This document shows, one piece after another, positions 43,992 to 55,900 of a stretch of DNA of 64,000 bases (its first letter is position 1; every line of letters starts with the position of its first letter). The translations under genes were made by a program, and so were the position numbers. A model generated the notes under the pieces. That model was not told the origin of the DNA. It saw only the letters and a list, made by a program, of their open reading frames with translations, and did not search any database. Source of the DNA: Naematelia aurantialba (Eukaryota; Basidiomycota; Tremellomycetes; Tremellales; Naemateliaceae); contig JAKFAO010000010.1 in the NCBI GenBank assembly GCA_021527695.1, positions 868,001 through 932,000 of the forward strand, read 5' to 3'.

Positions 43992-46454
43992 ATGTCAAAG
44001 ACAATTGGAGGTTTCAACGAAACGACCGCTACGGCCCTCTTCGCGCCCAATGCTGTAAGTCGCCACTTGGTGCAACTCCACACCCTTCCCACGACGGTGG
44101 ACACTTGTGGCCGCTGGTCAACGACAGGCAGAGCAGCCACTACAGCCAAGCATGTATCGGTATCGCCGCTGACGACCGTTGTAGCAATTCATGACTGGTA
44201 GGTCGAGTCGCGGCCCGTGACGCGGGCCATACTACGGTGGCCGTACTGACAACGGGATCGACAGGATGTCAGCTCGGGTCCATCATCACCGATACGTTCC
44301 TCGGTGAGTCCGTCCCCAGAACAACCATGAACATAAGCATCACAAGCAACATCAGCGGAGAACAGCGCTCATGTCGGAAAGCTGGCATCCTCGTCATGCA
44401 GGTATACCAGTACTTCAAGTAAGCATGCCCTGGGGGGCGTTGGCCGTCCTGACTTTTCTAGGTACCAGTCGAGTGACCGCAAGTGGACGCGGGCGGTGGT
44501 CATCTTCACCTCGGTTTGTCGATCCCTCGCCTTTGCCGTCGCCGATGCCTCACGGCTACCAGACTGACAGACTTGCAGGCAATGAATGTGGTCATCACCG
44601 TCTACTACTGTATGTCCTCATACTTCACTTGTAGACCGGATTCTCGCCGGCTCCTGTTCCACCGTGACGACTGATACCTGACGACTGGCGATTGAAGATC
44701 GACAACTGACGCGTCGCAGGGGTGTACACGCGATACTACTTTGTCGAGCACTATGGGCAGTGGCTGTGAGTCCATCTCGCCATATCGTTCCCGCCATTGG
44801 TCAATATGCAGCTAGCAACTGACGCAATATCAGGCCATGGCTGGAAGTCCGGTAAGTCGTCGGTCGTCGTCGTCGTTCCTCTGCCGAAAGATCGTTCTGA
44901 CTCGGAAAGCTGGCTCGCCCGCATGCCGACCTTTGACGGTGAGCTGCTTCTCACACTGTATCTTCTACGGCACAGCTCACTCCGCTCCAGCTGTGACGGT
45001 CTCCGTCGTCCAGACTTCCTTTGCCTACCGAGGTGCGTAACTCGGACTGTCGGTCCAGTGTGGATTTGGTTCTGGATCTGAATGGGTATAGCGTTCCTCC
45101 TGACCCGACGGAACTGGTACATCCTCATTACGACTCTCGTGCGTCTGCGTCCCATCTCGCACCACGTCCCAGTAGCTGATCCAGCATAGGTGTTGATCTT
45201 GACGGCGTGAGCTTCATTCGCCTCGTATGGTTTCAAAGTGTGCTGATGATTGCTAGTGCCGGAGGAGCGATCGGTGTCACTGTGAGCCGAGCCTTCCTGC
45301 TGGCAAAAGAAGCCGGACGAAAGACGAAGAGAATGCTAATCACTTTAGATTGTGTTCGGCGGGCAGCCGAGTCTGTTGGGAGCAACCAAATCGGGACCAA
45401 CTCTCATCAGTACGTCACGTCTAGTCTTGGAAACGCACCAAGCAGAGTTTGACGACCAACAGCTTGGCTCGCATGCACGTCTGCCGCAGATGTTCTCATC
45501 GCCGGATCGATTCTCTGGGGTCTCCTCCGTTCCAAGACCGGGTACGCATCCCGTCCCTTTACCCAACATTCTAGCTGACAAGAGCAGTTGGGCACACACC
45601 GACAAGGTCAGTCTTGGGGAGTGCAGCAGCGCCTGACCACAACCACAACAACGACGACACGAGTTTGCTGTTGCTGATAGAGAATAGTTGATCGGGCGGC
45701 TCATCCGACTTACGATTGAAGCTCAGCTTCTGCCTACCTGCCTGGCCATCGCCTATGTCGTCGAGTGGAGTCAGTTGACTCCCTCGTGGCCACAAGCATC
45801 AAGCTGACCCGCTACTTAGTCATCACCCCTGCGTCTCTCCTCGGCGCTGTATTCCAGGTACGCACATCTTGACACTGCAGACAGCAGTGCGAAACTGACG
45901 GTGCTTCCAGTCGCTCCAATGCAAGGCCTACACTGTTGGTCTGCTTGCCTCACTTAACGCAAGGGTTTCATTCACCTCGAACGACCCCAAGGTATTCGGC
46001 GGTAACGTGAGTCTGGGGCTTCTGCCCCTTGTTAGCTTTGCTTTCTGCCAAACATGGGTGGCTCGATGGCTGGAGGTTGAGGGTTGAAGACTGGCCACTG
46101 GTGACGCATGGGTGGTTGCTGACGAGAACAGGCCGCGCAAGTATACGAGATGGGAGGCTGTGACGGCCAGACTGGCCAGATCACAGTCCAAGTCGAGACG
46201 GAGACTTGGATCCAGGTGAGCACGCAATCCATCCCCCGCTTCCATATCACATGAACTCGCCTGGCCTGGGGCTGCTTTCTCCTGCCTCTGCGTCTTGGTT
46301 GGCCATGAGCCTGATACTGATTTCGCGGCAGAACGAGAATGAAGACATCGAGAGCGGCAAGAAGGAGCTCGACAACGAGAGCGAGCTCCAGGCTGAGCAG
46401 CACGCAGGATACACTAGCCAAGCAAGGCTTACCCGTCCCGAGACGCTGGTGTAG
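43992..46454 (+). CDS. DUF6534-like seven-span membrane protein (copy 1)
   Basis: Basidiomycete integral membrane family of unknown function, somewhat receptor-like in topology. The model has more than ten short exons. Visible segments in order: MSKTIGGFNETTATALFAPN, QLGSIITDTFL, GILVMQVYQYFKYQSSDRKW, AMNVVITVYYWVYTRYYFVE, VTVSVVQTSFAYRAFLLTRR, NWYILITTL, a Rossmann-unlike loop with LLAKEAGRKTKRM, DKLVDRLIRLTIEAQLLPTC, and SLQCKAYTVGLLASLNARVS. The charged tail ends TSQARLTRPETLV. The QVYQYF and RLIRLTIE blocks are the family-like landmarks. The 50019-51648 gene is a paralogue with the same tail. The family call is from memory of these landmarks; some exon joins are uncertain. Confidence 0.75.
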
Positions 46455-46927
46455 GCGGAGTGACGTGAAGCTGCCCTGGTCCATCCCGACAAGTGCACAG
46501 CGCGCTCGCGTGGCCCTGCTCTGACGCTGTTCCGATCCGACTCTCTTCGTTTTTCTCTTAGGACATTTGCTTTGAGGTTCACCAGGATACCACGCTCCGA
46601 TAACCTAGCTGCATGTAACCCGTTTGGCGTTCCGTTGAGCGAGCACTGTAGATCAGCCATGACTACTGTGAACTTTCTAGCCAATTTATCGACAGTCCAC
46701 CAGTCAGCCATTCAACTGTGAAATTCGCCGCCTGTGTGCAGTAGTGTATAGCACGCAGCAGCTTGTTAGGATGGACATGAAAGCTGTCAGCTCTCGTGAA
46801 TCAGTCAGAAACCCAACTGAGCGCAGTTAGTTACATGCGCACCACGGATCGGACAGTTGCCTATCAGTCCTATGCTGCCGCTGCGCAGACGCCTTGGACC
46901 ACACTCGACCGGGCACGATGACTGTGA
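46455..46927. other. Convergent spacer without a recognised gene
   Basis: 473 bp between the stop codons of the DUF6534-like gene (+) and the small conserved gene (-). No repeats or genes seen. Confidence 0.5.
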
Positions 46928-47704
46928 TCAGATCTCGCCTTGGAGCTTCTTCTCGCCAAACTCCTTCTCGTCCTTGTTGCGGAACACGGTTCCGGCAAAC
47001 TTCTTTGCGTAACCATTCACCTAAGGCGGCGTCAGTCACTGAAGTGACGGCGGGTTTAGAGTATCCGAACATTCAGGTGAAGATGCGATGCAACAGGGCA
47101 AGCTGGCTCAAGGGGGAACGAGGTACGTAGCAACTAGGGGAGAATTGAAGATGGATGAAGCTAGAGAAGGGAAGGTTGCTGCATCTGAACGCATGACTTG
47201 CCTGTTCCTTGAAGGGTAATTTCTCCTGCACGACTCCACCTGCCCCAGGCGCTGTGGCAGCTTCAGATCGATCAGCACAAGCCCTTGCTTACTGAGTAAA
47301 CGAGACGTAGAGACTCGATTCTGCTAACAAGAGGGGGGAGGGGGAGGGGAGAGGGCTGACTCACCCTGCTGAGGCTCAGTCGTATCGGGGACATTCGGGT
47401 AATCGACATCAGCCACCACAGAGGGAGGGATCGCATCGCCAGACTGTGGTGTCCCGTATGGGGCGGCGCTTGATCCGGATCCAGCAGCCCCAGCTCCGGC
47501 TCCTCCGACTCCAGCACCGGGTTGAGGAGGGAGCTGGGAGTGCTGGGAGGGCAGGGTGGCTTCGGACCTCTCGATGGGGGCAGGGTTGGTCAATGTCATT
47601 GCTTTAGGGCGTCTACTTTGACGAATGAATACAGGTGAGAGAAGATACGAGTAAACGCGTAGTGGAGAGAGCACAGAGCAACGAGTGGCGAGGGATGACG
47701 TCAT
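46928..47704 (-). CDS. Small conserved protein with a GYAKK/GTV C-terminal motif
   Basis: Three exons, about 165 residues. N-terminal Arg/Ser-rich segment (MTSSLATRCSVLSPLRVYSY) that could be a mitochondrial presequence, a Gly/Ala/Pro-rich middle, then a conserved-looking end: VVQEKLPFKEQVNGYAKKFA, GTVFRNKDEKEFGEKKLQGE, Ile-stop. This KEQ-GYAKK-GTV-E-GEK-L-GE pattern is one I associate with small basidiomycete proteins of unknown function. The second intron appears to use a GC donor (GAACAG/GCAAGT). A second in-frame Met lies at MTLTNPAPIERSEA, so the presequence-like part may be leader. Confidence 0.6.
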
Positions 47705-47851
47705 GCTGTCTCACTTGGTGCGTGCGTCCTCGCAGCAGTGGCGACTCTGTGCAGTAGCTGCGAGGCGACTATTCTCCTGTACGGTGCACTCGGCTATACG
47801 TGTCCACATCGTCACCATCTATATGCGCATTTAAATACCCGAACGACCCAA

Positions 47852-49329
47852 TTACAGTCTGTACAACGCCTTTGCCCGCCTAGCCTCCTCGAGGAACGTG
47901 CCGTCCGAGCCTGACCTTGACCCGCCGACACCCGTCGCGATACCATCACTCCCTCCAGTGCTTGTTTTGGCGGGTACCGGCACCGGTATCGGTACCGATG
48001 CCTCAACCCTACTGTCCTCGCGTCGACTTGAGTCGCGAGCCAGATCCGGGTCCAACTGCTCGTATGCTGGCGGTGGTAGTTCGTCGTCTCCGGGCTGATG
48101 TTCCAGTTCCAATTCCCCTGCGCACCCCGTATTATCGGCACCAGCGCCCGCCAGTGAGACACGTGCATCCCCGCTGAGCCGCTCGGCACCAATGCCATCA
48201 TCCGCGTCACGACCTGCACCCACAAAGTTTACCCTCTCCCTACTCACCTCGACGTGCTCCCCTTCGGCGCGGTCTGGCTCAGTTCTAGCCTCCACTTCGG
48301 CAACAACCGTCGGGTACACCTTGAGCCTGTCGAGGGGGTCATACTCCCCCCGCAATACCGCGCTGACACTGAATTGCCGGGCATCCCGCTCGGCATACCC
48401 TGGCACGTGCCGTACTAGGTACAGGATCCACCCCAGCCACCCAGCCAACAGCGCAACGTGCACAAACGCTAGCGCGACAATGGCGCTGCTCACGGCGCAG
48501 TCTTGGAGCGCCCAATCACGCCATTCTGCGTCGAGTGTGGGGGTGACCCAGTTAGAGTTGAGTGGATCACCGATGGATTTGCCGGTGTTGTACAGCTCCT
48601 CGTCGCATTGCGACGGGCCGTCTGTGGTGACTGAGATGATCGAGGCGGCTGAGCGAGTAATGTCAGCGCCACGGACTCGTTACGTCGAGTCGGAGGGAGT
48701 GGTGGCGGCATGGAGGTTGAGGGGAGGAGTCGGGTAATTGGCAGAGGCGGGAGCGGAGTAGAGAGGGATGAGTGAGGGATGTCGAGGGATGAGCGAGGGA
48801 TGTGGAGGGATGAGTGAGCGGGGGTTCAGTGAATAACGAGGGAAGGAGTGAACGGAGGACTGAAGGAAGGAGAGAGGAGGAACAAGGGAAGGAGTGCAAA
48901 GAGGACTGACGGGAAGCACCCACCTAGCCATATCGTCCCCACTGCAGCCAAATACCAAACCTCTACGCCAGCCCTATCGAACCGCGTCTCCCTCGGCCGC
49001 AGCCCCAGCCACAGCGCAGGAATCACATAGCCTAATACCGGGATGACGGCGAGGGCGTACACGCTCACAGCTAGGAAGCCCCCGCCAAGGAGCAAGACCA
49101 TGAGGAAGAGGAGGACCGTCAAAGTCAGGTGCGTTCCCTGGCCAGTCAGCGATGAGTGCCCTGCTCCTGCCCGTGTTCTCTTCTTTCCCTTGTTTCCTTG
49201 TTTTCCGGCACTCCACACATCGTCTGTAGACCAGTCGCCAGCGGGGCTGGGGAGGGGGGAGGGGGGACATGGGCAAGCCTCACGCACCAAGAGGATATAG
49301 CGTGTGATGCGCCCGACGTTGGACCGCAT
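47852..49329 (-). CDS. MARVEL-like four-span membrane protein with PPxY tail (copy 2)
   Basis: Start MRSNVGRITRYILL, then spans LTVLLFLMVLLLGGGFLAVS, VIPVLGYVIPALWLGL, VEVWYLAAVGTIWL and ALAFVHVALLAGWLGWILYL. A Cys-containing loop (DGPSQCDEELYNT and WALQDCAVSS) lies between the last two spans, likely lumenal or extracellular with a disulphide. A cytosolic tail of about 150 residues carries LPPPAYEQL, a PPxY motif of the kind bound by Rsp5/Nedd4 WW domains. It resembles the 8837-9568 gene in span order and in the GWLGWI block. The intron at about 48640-48920 contains a GAGGGATGAGT-type repeat. Function unknown. Confidence 0.65.
48755..48832. repeat. GAGGGATGAGTGAGGGATGT-type repeat in an intron
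   Basis: Repeats of GAGGGATG with GAGT, TCGA or TGGA spacers. Pyrimidine-rich on the sense (minus) strand of the MARVEL-like gene. Confidence 0.9.
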
Positions 49330-50018
49330 AGTCGAGTGGGCTGTATGCACTGCGTCCAGGGCGCAAGAGACAGTATACTGTCGGTTGGTGTCTTGGTGTC
49401 CGTGCACCGGGTGCAATCTACCGTGTACGGTGTGCCGTGCTGTGCTGTATGCTGGTGCTGGTGCTATGCGGAGGGTGCTGTATGCGGAGAATTCCGATCC
49501 ACCAAACCCGGCCAAGGACCTCTAGAACGACAGGACTTGACAAGATAAAGAGACAGGATCAGTCACTAGTCAGAGACAAGTGGCATGACCGCGTCCCTCC
49601 CCTCACACAGCGCGACAACCCGCTTCTATTCTTTGCTTCGCAACACACGGGCGCCAGGCGATCAAGTGTCCGTGCGTTGGCCTGTGCGGACGATCTTGTC
49701 GGGATGTCTTCTCGGTGCACCACCAAGCTCATTGCCGCTGTTCACTAGTGCCGGGACAGGTGTAAATCCTGGGTCTGCCTACATGCTTCCCGCATGCAAT
49801 AATATCAATCACATGTCTCAGACCACTGAGAGACATGACGGGATGGGCTCCGTTTAGCTTCGGTCTGATTGGCTTTGGAGGTTTTGCCACTTGGCCATGC
49901 ATCGTGAACACACTAGGAAACGTATTGTCCAGCTCCCTTTTCAGCCTCTTTGACGAGGGTCGGCGGCCTGTGGCATGTACACGACATGGGGTTTATAAGG
50001 ATTGCCGTCGTCCGCCGC
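49330..50018 (-). other. Spacer between two minus-strand membrane-protein genes
   Basis: 689 bp holding the 3' end of the second DUF6534-like gene and the promoter of the MARVEL-like gene. No gene or long repeat recognised. Confidence 0.5.
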
Positions 50019-51648
50019 TTAGAGGGGCACGACGATTTCGGGCGAAGTCAGACGAGCCTGGCTGTTGAATGCCCCGCTCTTGCCGCCTTCGACAGTTGCC
50101 TCGGACAGCGAATCTGGCTCCTTCTTCCCGTCAAACAAGGTGTTACCGTACGGACCCTGTCCTTGTCAGCTGATCCCATACAGCAGCGAATCCAAGAGCC
50201 CACCTGCTGCACGTATGTCTCGGTCTCAACATCAACTTGAATTTGCGTGGCCGGGAGTCGGTTACTCATCGCGAAGACTTGCCCATGGGCCTGGTAGGGT
50301 GAGCCTCCAACACGATTATGAGATGATCGAATCATCAGAAGAAGAGCCACGCTCACGCCAGAAGCATCTCCGACTTCCTGCTGCTGGAAGCGGACGCGCG
50401 CGTTGAGCGCATACAATAGACCCATGGCATAGAACTTGGGCTGGATACCCTGCAGTGTCGAGCCGAAGAGGGAAGCAGGAGTTCGAACTATGCCGATCAG
50501 TTATGCTACTAACAGTACAGGATAACTGACCGAACTCCGCCATGAACGTGATAGCGACGATTGTAGGCGGGACCTGGGACTCGAGGGTCATCCGGATGAG
50601 CTTGCTGATTGTCTGTTGATTAGCTCGTGTCTGCTTCAAAGGACTCACCTTGTCGGTGTGTGTCCAGCCTGTCCTCGACTGCCACAGACCGTAAAGGATA
50701 CAGACAGTGATGATGATATCGGCGCACATGATAGACGACAGCCAGACTGCGAACGCTTAGTCACATTCCACCGAGAAGCTTGACGGCCTCACTCAGCTCG
50801 GGAATCTTGACCTTGTCTGCCTCGAACAAGTTGGCCAGGCTGGCGAAGATGACCCGGACGGCTACCGTCGCGCCAAAGGAGGTGAGGATCAAGGCCTGTG
50901 GGGTTTGTCACCGTCGGTCCAGTAGTGCCACTGACGTCCTGGTGGCGGGAGGACTCACCATGATGATCATAGGAATGGTGAGATTGTTGTTGCACAGCCT
51001 GTAAGCTCGGTAGGCGAAGAACGACTGGACGATGGACGAGTTTATACTGTCAAGGAGCGGGAACCACGCCAGCTTGCTATATCCACGGTCAGAAGAGCCA
51101 ACGAAGGGATCTCAGGCGGACGCACCCGGTCTCAGCAAAAGGGCTGAAACGACCCTACACCAGGTCAGTGATGACGAAAGTATAGGACTGGCGGAAGGAA
51201 GCCCACAAAGTTCTGCACGAAGAGGTAGGCCGAGAAATACTTCCCACATTGTAAGCTCCAGTATCCTAATGACGAGACGAGATCACTTGCCCAAATGTAC
51301 ACCGTGATACAGAGGTTGACAAACGCGACTGCAGTGACAACCGATTTCGTCCAAAGCTTGTCGTTCCTCTGATAAGTGAAATACGAGATGACCTGGTCGT
51401 GGTCAGCGAGACATCAAAGGACATTATTGCAACCCACCTGCATGGTGAGAACTCCTCCGAAGAATGAGTCGATGATAGGCTGCACCAACATGCATCCGAG
51501 AGAGAAGACCTGCGTCGCGGTGAGAAGCAAATTGCGTGTGAGAATCTCCACCTCGAAGACAGCTTACCTCGATACCTGCAAACGCGGCAGCGACTTGCGC
51601 TTCTGTCAAGCCGGTACCCTGTCGGGGAGCCAAGTCGACTACTGACAT
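50019..51648 (-). CDS. DUF6534-like seven-span membrane protein (copy 2)
   Basis: Paralogue of the 43992-46454 gene. Segments in order: MSVVDLAPRQGTGLTEAQVA, VFSLGCMLVQPIIDSFFGGV, VISYFTYQRNDKLWTKSVVT, FVNLCITVYIW, KYFSAYLFVQNFVG, then MADIIITVCILYGLWQSRTG, WTHTDK followed by LIRMTLESQVPPTIVAITF, MAEF, and YAMGLLYALNARVRFQQQE. The last exon gives GPYGNTLFDGKKEPDSLSEA and the tail NSQARLTSPEIVVPL. Shared with copy 1 are the GW-HTDKL block, the LIR-T-E block, the L-LNAR-SF/RF segment and the SQARLT-PE tail. Function unknown. The last acceptor (GACAG/GGTCCG) was chosen because only it opens the conserved tail. Confidence 0.75.
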
Positions 51649-52965
51649 GGCTCTGTTATACGATAGGCTTTAGGATTGAGAAAGTCGACAAGAACGGAGG
51701 ACGGACCAAACGCTATGAAACGGAGGAAGGAATGACAGATGAGAAGGGAATTATGTCGAGAGGGTGGGTGCATGCCAACAGCAGTGGTCTGCGCTATATC
51801 TCTAGTCGACAGTGATGCGAAGATTTGTTGGCTGGTGGCCGATGCATGGTGTTAGCACGCAGCATGGACCTCGTTGCGAGCAAAGGAGGGTGCCGACAGC
51901 CAGGGTGAACGCTCTAGTGGGATCTTTGTGTTGATCGGGCATCACTCTGTCACCAGGGCGATGGGAGCTGCGGACCGCAAAGGTATGCGATGCAAAGGAT
52001 CCTCCCTCAAAACTTGTCCTGGGCGCAGGTGCGGGCGTACGGACGACGATGTCTCGAAGGTATTGTGGCGACACGGACCTCTGGAGGTTCACGCTAGTGT
52101 TGGATACGGCACGCTCGGGCCAACTTGGACAACGTGAGTCGTCTCTCACTCCCGAGTGGCTAGACTTGATTCTATGGGGTCCCAGGTGGGTAGACTTGAT
52201 CCCGTGGGATTTGCGTGGCAGCGACGAGCGACGCTGGGGCGGCTTCTGAAGGCCACCCGGTGGCGTGCGGAGACCAGTCTATAAGCTATTTTGGGTCATG
52301 TTCTTTAAGTGTTCAGAATATCAGTGGAAGTATCGCGGTCAATCACCTTGCTTCAACACGCAACTAAGCTCACAGATCGCCTCAAAAGTCAGTCGTTGTC
52401 AGATCCCCCTGATGCGGGATTTGCAGATTCGGCTGGACGGCAAGTCGGCACTGTATATGGCCGGTTCAGGGCTCAACTGTCAGATCTACGGACTGTCAAC
52501 TGGTTTGCCGGTCCTTTACTCGAGTGTCCGTGCATGCCTGCGTCCTGTCCAGTGTGTTATAGGAATGAGTGGAGAGTGGGACTCGACCGTTGCCAAGCCG
52601 CCAAGGGAAACATGACGTGGCGTTATCTCGTTGCGCAGTTGATTTCAGTCCCCGGGTTACTCACGTGGCCCTCGCGTGTTTTTAACTGGTCATGTTACAT
52701 TTGTCGTTCCAAAGTTGTTGTTACTTCTTCTCTACCTCTCTTGCAAAGCGACCAAAAGAATGCTCTGAATGAAACCCCTCGGAGGCGTGTAGATCAGACC
52801 ATGAATGCACTCTCCTCGACAACGATACTTAACGACTGCATACAAAATATCAAACATCTTCGGTCTCCCATCGGCACAGGACCCGACGCGCCGGACCTCG
52901 GGCTTGACCAACGTCCAACTTCACCTCCGTCACTCTAGTATTCTTACCTCGTTTTGAACCTTGTC
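51649..52965. promoter_or_regulatory. Divergent region between DUF6534-like copy 2 and the SAP-TKL kinase
   Basis: 1.3 kb without a recognised gene. Two imperfect copies of a roughly 31-bp unit (core TAGACTTGAT) lie at about 52154-52210. Frames here have no family signature. Confidence 0.5.
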
Positions 52966-55900
52966 ATGAACCATCATCTCTCTCGGACCCGGAGCCAGCA
53001 TTTCGTCGGCTCTCCCCGCCGCGTAGCAAGCCCCCTCAAACTCAAGCATTCCTCCGCCTTACGCCTGCCGCTGAAGCGGCGCCGCCTCGGCTCGACGGCG
53101 ACTTTTGCAGCGAGCAAAATTATCGATGTTGACGACGATGGTGTGGAGATTGCGTCCCCAGCGCCTGCCGACAAGCCAGGCGGGCGACGGCGAACGGCAT
53201 TGTCTGCCGAGGTCGGAGCGTCGAACGCCAACCGCTCACGAACGAGGAGGCGGGACCCCGGGCCGAGTGGTCTAGGCCGAAGCAGTGTAGAGGTTGGTGA
53301 TGTCTTCTTGTCTACGGACGATGAGGCGAGTCCCCGGAAGCGAAAGCGGTCCGAGCGAGATTCCGGGTCCGCCTCGGCGGCAGAGACGGGCAGTTGGGTC
53401 GAGGTAGACGAGGACGAGGAAGAGCCGGAATTCATCGCGGAAAGTACGTCACATATGGCCGCTATGTAAGCGGGAATTGCTGATTAGTCTCCCAGGTGAC
53501 CAGCATCTCTTGGAAGACGCACCAGCATATGCTTTGCATCGACTGAGAAAGGCGGAACTCATCCGACTGTGGAAAGTCGCCGGCATGTGGTCGGCGGACG
53601 ACCGTGACGCCACTCACCAGGCAGAAGGGACCAATGCAGACGAAGAAGATGGCGGTTTGGGGAAGAAGGACCTTGTTGACGGTCTGATTGCTGCGGTTCG
53701 CTTGCTGCTGTAACGTCCTGAACGATCGGCTGACGGATCCTATAGCGAAAAACGTCCACAGATCGCATACTATCGCCGATCCCTTCGCCTCGGAATTCTC
53801 CTCGGCGCAAAGACACTCTTGAGTCTGCTTTCGAGATCAAATGTTTACGCAGCGCTTCGGGATCGGTTCCTCATTCAACGGGCGCATCGTCCTCTTCATC
53901 GAACGAGCACAGCCGCGCTCGTGTCGACACCGATGCGACTCCCCGTGCTGCTCCTCGCACCAGATCAAAATCCGCGGTAAGGAACCGCCTCTCCGAAACC
54001 GCCCTGCTCAGATCAACTCAGCGAAGGGTACGGGATAGGGTCAAGGGCCGTCCGAACGGACATGGTTTTCGGACGAATATTCGCAACGACGATCGCAAAG
54101 CTCGGTTTGGCGATGCGGTGAAAAGTCCTGCAAACGGACTCGTGCGTGCTCATAGAAGCAGCAAGTCATCAGTCTCTTCGTCAGCTTATACTACGACCGA
54201 CACGTCTCCACCGGCTACAGGATTGACCATCCGGCAAACACCTCGTCGTCGTCGGCAATCCGCGTCGGCCAGGAAGGCTTCATCTACACGGAATGCTCGG
54301 AGGACCAAGGCGAACCACGAGAGCGAGGTTGAAATGGACGGAGCGGTGGAAGGAGAAGACATGACAGCGGAATCCGATGAGGCAGATTATACGCCACTGA
54401 CGCATCGCTTGAGGTCGCGTGGGAACGGAAACCTAGTCAAGGATACCGAGAGTGAGCTCGAGGCGGACGGCGAGGAAGACGATGAAGACGATGAAGACGA
54501 TGGACACGATGACGATGATGACGGTGATGATGATGACGGTGACAATGACGGAGAAGAGGAAGACGAATATGAGGATGATCAGGACGATGTCGGTGGGGAC
54601 GGAGCATCGCCGAGACCTAGATCGGGTCGGCGCGCAGATCCGAGTGGGCTGCTAACTCATCGACCTACCAGACGGGCGAAGAAGAGGGCAATCGAAGCAT
54701 TGAGAAATGGGGATGGTGATGGCGGAGGGGATGAGGACGATGAAGAGGAAATGACAGGTGATTTGGACGAGGAAGAGACTGGGGAAATGGATGTGGACGA
54801 CGGCGCGGCTCTCCAGCCTGGCGTCACCAGAGCGGAGGGTGACGATGATAGGGTGGAGGAGCCCAGTGAGTGATTTCAGAGACTGCAGGCGCTTGCTGTG
54901 TTGTACTTATTCCGGCAAAGGTCCACCCGCCTCGGGGCGTCTGACACGCTCACAACATCGCTCAATTGCGTCATCCGAAGTAGAAGAAGTACAGCCTCGC
55001 CGCCTAACCCGCCGAGCATCTCAAATGTCCCAAATGTCAATGGACGATGCTCCTGCGCCTACCTCTTCATCCTCTGCTCTAACCCCCCTTTCGGAAGATA
55101 CCTCTGAGGATCAGATAGCACACACGACTCGTTCCGGCAAAGCGTTTGGATATCTGCAGTCTCGCCGGCGGAGATTGAGGCAAGAGGCGATCGATGATCC
55201 GGACATGGAGGTGGATGACGAAGATGATGTTGTTGAGGATGATGATACGGAAGCGGACGACGATTCGTTTGAGCCAGGTATGTGGTCTGTCATGTCAACG
55301 ATCCATTGTAAAACTTCACGCTTGAACATATGCTGAAACTCCTTGCCTCGCCCTGCCACACTTTTATCGGCAATGCGAAACTCCACACGCTGTTCCGCGC
55401 TGATCGAGACAGATGTGGACTTGGCAGAAGCTACCGTTACGTCCTTGACTCGTCTATTGCGAGACGAGCTGGTGCAGCTTTGTGAGGCTCGCGGCATAGC
55501 GGTGGGAGGTACCAAGCCCCAGCTGGCCCGGGCCTTGATCGAATGGGTAAGCTACATTCGGAAACATCCACTAAGATGCCTCTGATCGATGTGCAGCGTG
55601 ACGAACAGCAAGGGGATGCCCATTCGACCACATCCTCGCAAGCCACTGCTCGACCCTCGTCCCCTCGAGTCAAGACGCGTCGCAAGGTCATTCACGCCAT
55701 AGCGTCCAACAAACATGTATCAGGCAAGACGACACCGGTCCTCCTGCGCGACCACTTCCATGCTACAGATCCGGCTACGCCGCCGCTCTCGGATAGTTCA
55801 AAACCTAGTGGGGAGGCGGAGCTGAACTTGGACCTCTCGGAGCTGGGTCTGGAAGATTCGATGATCAAGCCTGAGCATCTAGTGAAGCTTGAGAAGATTG

